This document shows, one piece after another, positions 7,328 through 11,585 of a stretch of 11,585 nt of DNA. The DNA is from Ectothiorhodospiraceae bacterium (GTDB lineage Bacteria; Pseudomonadota; Gammaproteobacteria; Thiohalomonadales; Thiohalomonadaceae). The stretch covers positions 1-11,585 of the forward strand of contig SLDE01000258.1 of assembly GCA_007125455.1 (NCBI GenBank). The letters are read 5' to 3'. The position numbers were made by a program, and so were the translations under genes. Within the stretch, counting starts at the first letter, position 1. Each line of letters opens with the position of its first letter. The notes beneath the pieces are model-generated. The model had not been told where the DNA came from and did not search any database. It saw only the letters and a program-made list of their open reading frames with translations.

Positions 7328-7959
7328 TACCGTGGAAGAATATGCTCATCGGTGCGGTGATCCTCGGCTTCTTTGTCAGCATCGGCACCGCACTGGTCTC
7401 GCTCACCTACCTGGGCACGGCCGATCGTATCCAGGAAAACCAGCGTCTGGGGCTGATGCGCGGCCTCAACCAGCTACTCGACCCCGACAGCTATAACAAC
7501 GCCCCAGAGGAAGACGTGCTCCACGTCAACCACGCCCTGCTGGGCAACGAACGGGGGCATGCGGTATATCGCGCGCGCAAGGATGGCGATCCGGTGGCCC
7601 TGGCGCTACGCGCCACCGCCCCCGATGGCTATGCCGGGGATATCGAACTGCTGATTGGGATCCGTTACAACGGCGAGGTGACCGGAGTACGGGTGATCGC
7701 CCACCGCGAGACCCCCGGGCTGGGCGATGGTATCGACGAGCGCCGCAGCGACTGGATCCACAGCTTCGAGGGGCGCTCGCTGGACGATCCATCAGAGGAG
7801 CGCTGGCGGGTAAAAAAGGATGGCGGCGTGTTTGATCAATTCACCGGCGCGACGGTCACCCCCCGAGCAGTGGTGCATGCCGTTCGTAATGCGCTACGCT
7901 ACTACCATCTACACCGCGAGGCGCTCTACGCCCCCACACCCGGCACGATCGAGGAGTAA
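7324..7959 (+). CDS. rnfG: Rnf electron transport complex subunit G (covalent FMN subunit)
   Basis: Single-span, periplasm-facing FMN subunit of Rnf, 211 residues. ATG 7324 overlaps the rnfD stop (ATGA) and is preceded by an AGGGGGA purine run six bases upstream. A longer open frame reaches back to 6958 inside rnfD and is not the real start. Residues about 7-31 form the N-terminal membrane helix. An FMN-binding domain follows, with HRETPGLGD and the flavinylation motif FTGATVT, where T179 is the expected phosphoester-linked threonine added by ApbE. No apbE is in this window, so it must be encoded elsewhere if the site is used. Confidence 0.97.
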   Translation: MIPWKNMLIGAVILGFFVSIGTALVSLTYLGTADRIQENQRLGLMRGLNQLLDPDSYNNAPEEDVLHVNHALLGNERGHAVYRARKDGDPVALALRATAPDGYAGDIELLIGIRYNGEVTGVRVIAHRETPGLGDGIDERRSDWIHSFEGRSLDDPSEERWRVKKDGGVFDQFTGATVTPRAVVHAVRNALRYYHLHREALYAPTPGTIEE

Positions 7960-7962
7960 GCG

Positions 7963-8658
7963 ATGTCTGCAGAGGCCCCCTACAGCAAGATCGCCGGCGA
8001 TGGCCTGTGGTACAACAACGTTGCCCTGGTGCAGGTTCTGGGGCTCTGTCCGCTGTTGGCGGTCACCTCCACGGCAGTGAACGGGATCGGTCTCGGTCTG
8101 GCCACCATGCTGGTATTGCTGGGTTCCAATGTCACCGTCTCCCTGATCCGCCACCTGGTACGCCCCGAGGTGCGGATCCCGGTCTATGTCGTGATCATCG
8201 CCTCCTTTGTCACCGCCGTAGAGCTGGGCATGCACGCCTGGTTCCACGACCTCTACCTGGTGCTGGGGATCTTCATCCCGCTGATCGTTACCAACTGCTC
8301 GATCCTCGGGCGTGCCGAGTCCTTCGCCTCGAAAAACTCCGTACCACGCGCCATGGTCGATGCACTAACCATGGGCTTTGGCTTTCTGGTGGTACTGTTC
8401 GTACTCGGCGCGATGCGTGAGATGATCGGCTTCGGTACCCTCTTCGCCCAGGCCAACCTGATGTTCGGTGAGGCCTTCAGCTGGCTCACCATCACCCTGG
8501 TGGAAGACTACAGCGGCTTTCTGCTGGCGGTACTCCCCCCCGGTGCCTTCATCGGTCTGGGCATGCTGATCGCGCTAAAGAACGTCGTCGATGCACGGCA
8601 GGAAAAGCGCCGCAAGGCGGCAGCCCCCGTCGAGCATACCGCCCCCGAACAGGCCTGA
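7963..8658 (+). CDS. rnfE: Rnf electron transport complex subunit E
   Basis: Integral membrane partner of RnfA, 231 residues, with about six helices. ATG 7963 follows the rnfG stop by three bases; GGAG (7953-7956) gives a six-base spacing. C29 in LGLCPLLAV and C112 in TNCSILG mirror C26 and C114 of RnfA, consistent with the RnfA/RnfE pair jointly holding an Fe or [2Fe-2S] site. Other conserved parts are NNVALVQVLGLCP and PPGAFIGLGMLIALKN. The C terminus is a short basic and Glu-rich tail. It is the last rnf subunit gene here; no rnfH follows. Confidence 0.97.
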   Translation: MSAEAPYSKIAGDGLWYNNVALVQVLGLCPLLAVTSTAVNGIGLGLATMLVLLGSNVTVSLIRHLVRPEVRIPVYVVIIASFVTAVELGMHAWFHDLYLVLGIFIPLIVTNCSILGRAESFASKNSVPRAMVDALTMGFGFLVVLFVLGAMREMIGFGTLFAQANLMFGEAFSWLTITLVEDYSGFLLAVLPPGAFIGLGMLIALKNVVDARQEKRRKAAAPVEHTAPEQA

Positions 8659-8670
8659 TCCGGCCAGAAA

Positions 8671-9429
8671 ATGGCAACCCTCAAGCTCCTTATCGCCAAT
8701 CTGGTGATGCCGCTGCCCCTGGCCCTGCTGCTGGTGATGCTGGCGCTCCTGCTGTGGCTGTTGCGCTGGCGGCGTGCTGCCCAAGCCACCCTGCTGGCCG
8801 CTCCCCTGCTCATCCTGCTGATGGCCTGGGCACCTATCGCCTGGCTGCTGCTCAGCCCGCTGGAGCAACGCTATCCGGCACTGGTGGAACAGGAGGTCAG
8901 GCCTGGGGTATCCGCGGTAGTAGTGCTGGGCAGCGCCTACTATCCTGATCCCAAACAGGGGATCTTCTCCCAACTGAGCGAAACCGCCACTGTCCGACTG
9001 GCCGAAGGGGTGCGTCTGCACCGGCAACAGGGTGGCTGGTTGATCGTCAGCGGCGGCAGCCGTCGAGGCGAAGCCCCCATTGCGGCAGGCTATCTTCAAG
9101 GGGCACTCGCCCTTGGGGTAGCGGAACGTCGTATCATGCAGATAGACAGCCCGCTGGACACCGCCCAGGAGGCCTACGCGGTAAAGGAATTACTGGGGGA
9201 AGGGGCCAAGGTGCTGCTGGTCACCTCCGCCTCACACATGCCCAGAGCCATGGCCCACTTCAAGCAAGTGGGCCTACAGCCCATCGCCGCCCCCACCCAC
9301 CACCTCAGCCAGGCAGTGGAGCTGAGCCACTGGCAACACTGGATCCCCGCCGCCAGCTACCTGCGTATGAGCGAACGGGCCTGGTATGAGTACATGGGGA
9401 TGCTCGCCATCCGGCTGGATCACCCTTAG
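8671..9429 (+). CDS. ElyC/YdcF-like DUF218 domain membrane protein
   Basis: DUF218 (YdcF/SanA/ElyC) family protein of 252 residues. The N terminus has two hydrophobic segments (about 7-31 and 39-62), the ElyC arrangement. The DUF218 domain follows, with VVVLGSAYY (near 88-96), IVSGGSRRGEAP, the acidic DSPLDTAQEAY stretch, LLVTSASHMPRAM and a C-terminal WYEYMGMLA. The length fits E. coli ElyC (259), which is needed for envelope integrity and lipid II/carrier metabolism; that function is known for E. coli and only inferred here. It starts 12 bases after rnfE on the same strand with no visible terminator between, so it is probably cotranscribed with rnf. No clear Shine-Dalgarno precedes ATG 8671. 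In E. coli and Pseudomonas this position holds nth. Confidence 0.9.
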   Translation: MATLKLLIANLVMPLPLALLLVMLALLLWLLRWRRAAQATLLAAPLLILLMAWAPIAWLLLSPLEQRYPALVEQEVRPGVSAVVVLGSAYYPDPKQGIFSQLSETATVRLAEGVRLHRQQGGWLIVSGGSRRGEAPIAAGYLQGALALGVAERRIMQIDSPLDTAQEAYAVKELLGEGAKVLLVTSASHMPRAMAHFKQVGLQPIAAPTHHLSQAVELSHWQHWIPAASYLRMSERAWYEYMGMLAIRLDHP

Positions 9430-9451
9430 CAGGCTGTTAGAAGCCTGTTAG
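9426..9451. repeat. Short inverted repeat between convergent genes (REP-like, possible bidirectional terminator)
   Basis: AGCAGGCT (9428-9435) and AGCCTGTT (9442-9449) form an 8-bp stem (one G-U) around a six-base loop, starting at the elyC-like stop codon. The left arm TTAGCAGGCTGTT and right arm AGCCTGTTAG recur exactly as the outer arms of the palindrome at 11128-11273. Lying between the ends of two convergent genes, it could act as a transcription barrier in both directions. No T-run follows. The remaining bases up to 9481 show nothing else. Confidence 0.6.
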
Positions 9452-9481
9452 ACACCCATCCTCAACGCGCGGCAAAGACCG

Positions 9482-11080
9482 CTAGGCCGAAGCCAGCCCC
9501 TGACTACGCAGATATTCATCATAGCTGCCATGGAAGTCGACCAGCCCCTCCGGGGTAAATTCGAGGATGCGGGTGGCCAGCGAGGAAACAAACTCCCGGT
9601 CGTGGCTCACAAAGACCAGCGTACCAGGGTAGTTTTCCAGCGCCAGGTTGAGCGACTCGATCGATTCCATATCCAGGTGGTTGGTCGGCTCATCCATCAC
9701 CAGGATATTGGGGCGTTGCAGCATCAGCTTGCCGAACAACATGCGGCCCTGCTCGCCACCAGAGAGTACCTTGACCGACTTTTTCAGCTCGTCGGAGGAA
9801 AACAGCAGCCGCCCAAGGGTGCCACGGATCCACTGCTCATCATCGCTGGGTTTGCCCCACTGGCTCATCCAATCGAACAGGGTCTGGTCGTTCTCAAAGT
9901 CAGCGGTATGATCCTGGGCGAAGTAGCCTAGCTCCACATTGTCCGACCACTTGACCACGCCGCTGTCCTGCTCCAGATCATGTACCAGACAGCCCAACAG
10001 GGTCGTCTTGCCTGCCCCATTAGGGCCGATGATGGCGACCTTCTCCCCCACATCGACGCGAATATCCAGATCCTTGAACAGGATCAGATCGTCATAGGCC
10101 TTACTAAGCTTTTCCACACTCAAGGCGGTGCGGTAGAGCTTCTTTTCCTGCTCAAAGCGAATATAGGGATTCTGGCGGCTGGAGGGTTTTACCTCATCAA
10201 GCTTGATCTTCTCGATCTGTTTGGCCCGTGAGGTGGCCTGGCGGGCCTTGGAGGCGTTGGCAGAAAAACGGCTGACAAAGGTCTGCAACTCGGCGATCTG
10301 CGCCTTCTTCTTGGCGTTGTCCGACAGCAGGCGCTCGCGCGCCTGGGTCGAGGCCAGCATGTAATCGTCGTAATTGCCGGGATAGACACGCAGCTCCCCG
10401 TAGTCCAGATCCGCCATGTGGGTGCATACGGTGTTCAGGAAATGGCGGTCATGGGAGATGATCACCATGGTGCTGTTACGTGCGGTAAGCACATCCTCCA
10501 GCCAGCGGATCGCATTGATATCCAAGTGGTTTGTCGGCTCATCCAGCAGCAGGATGTCCGGATCGGCGAACAGCGCCTGGGCCAGCAACACGCGCAGCTT
10601 CCAGCCGGGGGCAACCTCGCTCATCGGGCCATCGTGTTGCTCCAGCGGGATCCCGATCGCCAGCAACAGCTCACCAGCACGGGCCTCGGCGGTATAGCCG
10701 TCGTATTCGGCGAAGGTCACCTCCAGCTCGGCCACCTTCATGCCATCCTCCTCACTCATCTCGGGCAAGGCATAGATACGATCCCGCTCCTGCTTCACCT
10801 GCCAGAGCTCCTCATGGCCCATGATCACCGTATCGATCACCGTAAACTGCTCATAGGCAAACTGGTCCTGACGCAAGCGCCCCAGGCGCTGCCCCGGATC
10901 GATAGAAACATTACCCGCCGAAGGCGATAGCTCCCCGGCCAGGATCTTCATCAGGGTGGACTTGCCACAGCCATTGGCCCCGATCAGGCCGTAGCGGTTG
11001 CCATCGGTAAACTTGACAGAAATGTTCTCGAACAGGGGCTTGGCCCCAAACTGCATGGTGATATTCGCGGTGGAAAGCAA
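9482..11080 (-). CDS. ybiT: ABC-F family ATPase, YbiT type
   Basis: Soluble duplicated ATP-binding protein of the ABC-F family, which acts on ribosomes rather than in transport; 532 residues against about 530 in E. coli YbiT. Domain 1 has Walker A GANGCGKST (34-42, K40), a degenerate signature region (PMSEVAPGWKLRV, typical of YbiT) and Walker B LLLDEPTNHLD. A charged linker follows (SRFSANASKARQATSRAKQ). Domain 2 has GPNGAGKTT (K358), signature LSGGEQ (from 439) and VMDEPTNHLD. I place the start at TTG 11080-11078 because GGAG lies six bases upstream (11087-11090) and MLSTANITMQFG then aligns with the YbiT N terminus. The frame is open to an ATG at 11224, but the extra 48 residues read through the palindrome and are not family-like. 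In E. coli YbiT is proposed to act on stalled ribosomes. Confidence 0.94.
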   Translation of the reverse strand: MLSTANITMQFGAKPLFENISVKFTDGNRYGLIGANGCGKSTLMKILAGELSPSAGNVSIDPGQRLGRLRQDQFAYEQFTVIDTVIMGHEELWQVKQERDRIYALPEMSEEDGMKVAELEVTFAEYDGYTAEARAGELLLAIGIPLEQHDGPMSEVAPGWKLRVLLAQALFADPDILLLDEPTNHLDINAIRWLEDVLTARNSTMVIISHDRHFLNTVCTHMADLDYGELRVYPGNYDDYMLASTQARERLLSDNAKKKAQIAELQTFVSRFSANASKARQATSRAKQIEKIKLDEVKPSSRQNPYIRFEQEKKLYRTALSVEKLSKAYDDLILFKDLDIRVDVGEKVAIIGPNGAGKTTLLGCLVHDLEQDSGVVKWSDNVELGYFAQDHTADFENDQTLFDWMSQWGKPSDDEQWIRGTLGRLLFSSDELKKSVKVLSGGEQGRMLFGKLMLQRPNILVMDEPTNHLDMESIESLNLALENYPGTLVFVSHDREFVSSLATRILEFTPEGLVDFHGSYDEYLRSQGLASA

Positions 11081-11090
11081 GAGAGGCTCC
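11078..11090 (-). promoter_or_regulatory. Ribosome binding site and TTG start of ybiT
   Basis: On the minus strand GGAG (11090-11087) is followed by six bases and then TTG (11080-11078). No ATG or GTG is suitably placed for the conserved N terminus; the next ATG in frame (within ITMQFG) would remove the first beta strand. This decides the start in favour of TTG. Confidence 0.75.
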
Positions 11091-11126
11091 AAAAGAAAAA
11101 AGCGCCGACAAACGGCACGGGAAAGT

Positions 11127-11276
11127 TTTAGCAGGCTGTTGTTGTCGCTCAGGCGAGTGCGAGAGAAGGCAAAAAATGGCGAAAAAGCGGCGTTTACAAG
11201 GAGTAAATGAGCATTTTGGGCCATTTTTTAACGCACTATCGCGCCGCATGAGTAGACAACAACAGCCTGTTAGGCG
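11127..11276. repeat. About 150-bp imperfect palindrome (MITE- or REPIN-like)
   Basis: Outer arms: CAGGCTGTTGTTGTC (11132-11146) is a perfect 15-base inverted match to 11255-11269, extending outward with one mismatch to 11129/11272. Inner arms: AAAAAATGGC (11171-11180) is a perfect 10-base inverted match to 11220-11229. Near the centre GTTTAC-like bases (to 11197) mirror GTAAA (from 11203) around a five-base loop. The two halves align over about 70 bases with a single gap, though much of the part between the perfect blocks is degenerate. No coding role is seen. It sits upstream of ybiT and beside a transposase remnant, so it may be a small mobile repeat, and it may also contain or influence the ybiT promoter. 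Confidence 0.65.
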
Positions 11277-11416
11277 GGACGATGGTAACACGTGTGGGCG
11301 TATTATCTTATAGATCGGGGTGTGGGTACAAACCCATACCGGGGATCGGCAACGCACCCTAGCGCGGGCAAAAGGAAAGAAAGGAGAGGGACACCCACGA
11401 CTCTATTTCAAGTCGG
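11277..11416. other. Non-coding spacer with two small hairpins
   Basis: No gene is supported here. Two dyads are seen. GGTGTGGGT (11319-11327) pairs with ACCCATACC (11332-11340), nine pairs including one G-U, loop ACAA. CCCACGACT (11394-11402) pairs with AGTCGGTGGG (11411-11420) with one bulged G and an eight-base loop. A purine-rich run (AAAGGAAAGAAAGGAGAGGG) lies at 11371-11390. The second hairpin ends at the first recognisable transposase codons. Confidence 0.5.
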
Positions 11417-11585
11417 TGGGAATCACGCTTTAAAAGCCAGGCCCTGCTCGATGAGGCTGCCGTGCTGGCCTGCATGAGCTATGTAGACCTCAACCCAGTC
11501 CGGGCCAAGATGGCCGATACACCTGAAGCGTCTAACTTCACCTCCATTCAGCAACGCATACGGGAGATGGCTCCGGAGCATGTCA
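11417..11585 (+). pseudogene. 5'-truncated Y1-type (REP-associated/IS200-like) transposase remnant
   Basis: From TGG 11417 the plus strand encodes WESRFKSQALLDEAAVLAC, then MSYVDLNPVRAKMADTPE and ASNFTSIQQRI, still open at the window end. This matches the C-terminal part of a common gammaproteobacterial transposase type related to Y1/RAYT enzymes, where WEGRFKSQ is followed by CMAYVDLNP(I/V)RA. Full-length members are about 300 residues. The preceding part (catalytic HUH histidines and the tyrosine region) is absent: the frame hits TAG at 11360-11362, has no start codon after it, and the codons before TGG look unrelated. I therefore call a decayed fragment. The missing 5' part could in principle lie elsewhere after rearrangement. 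Confidence 0.75.

Noticed and set aside
11292..11477. Small plus-strand open frame (61 codons) before and overlapping the transposase remnant
   Set aside because: It is in a different frame from the recognisable transposase codons, crosses both hairpins, and has no family resemblance.
1..11585. CRISPR array, tRNA, rRNA, riboswitch or phage genes
   Set aside because: No regularly spaced direct repeats, no tRNA cloverleaf or rRNA-like stretch, and no phage structural or integrase genes could be seen; coding density leaves little room for them.

Overview
The window looks like a chromosomal segment from a GC-rich (around 60%) gammaproteobacterium. The evidence is the divergent mrp/metG pair, a complete rnfABCDGE (rsx) operon whose proteins resemble gammaproteobacterial ones throughout, and a YbiT-type ABC-F ATPase. 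The genus cannot be fixed from the sequence. The closing transposase fragment is of a type I associate with sulfur-oxidising and related gammaproteobacteria, which is only a hint.

Layout: 1-1079 (minus) is mrp/apbC, an Fe-S carrier P-loop ATPase running off the left edge with only its last few residues missing. A 176-bp divergent spacer with a GC dyad separates it from metG (1256-3325, plus), methionyl-tRNA synthetase. After a 194-bp spacer with a strong hairpin comes a compact plus-strand operon: rnfA (3520), rnfB (4105), rnfC (4668), rnfD (6305), rnfG (7324) and rnfE (7963). Three of its junctions are ATGA stop/start overlaps. Twelve bases after rnfE lies an ElyC/YdcF-like DUF218 membrane protein (8671-9429), where E. 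coli and Pseudomonas carry nth. It converges on an ABC-F ATPase of the YbiT type (minus, 9482-11080), which starts at a TTG.

The right end (11081-11585) is the only accessory-looking stretch. It holds a roughly 150-bp imperfect palindrome (11127-11276), two smaller hairpins, and a 5'-truncated Y1-type (REP-associated, IS200-like) transposase reading frame that runs off the window. The outer arms of the palindrome share a 13-base sequence with the hairpin lying between elyC and ybiT, so a small REP/MITE-like repeat family appears to be present.

Functionally, the Rnf proteins form a membrane-bound, ion-coupled NADH:ferredoxin oxidoreductase. RnfC handles NADH/FMN and Fe-S, RnfB carries Fe-S clusters, RnfD and RnfG are flavin subunits, and RnfA and RnfE are the membrane core. 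Mrp, which delivers Fe-S clusters, is a plausible but unproven functional companion. Most of the window is well-conserved core genome. I saw no CRISPR array, tRNA, rRNA or new multi-gene system. The points worth a second look are the repeat/transposase remnant at the right edge, the elyC-like gene in the rnf operon, and a few translation-start oddities.
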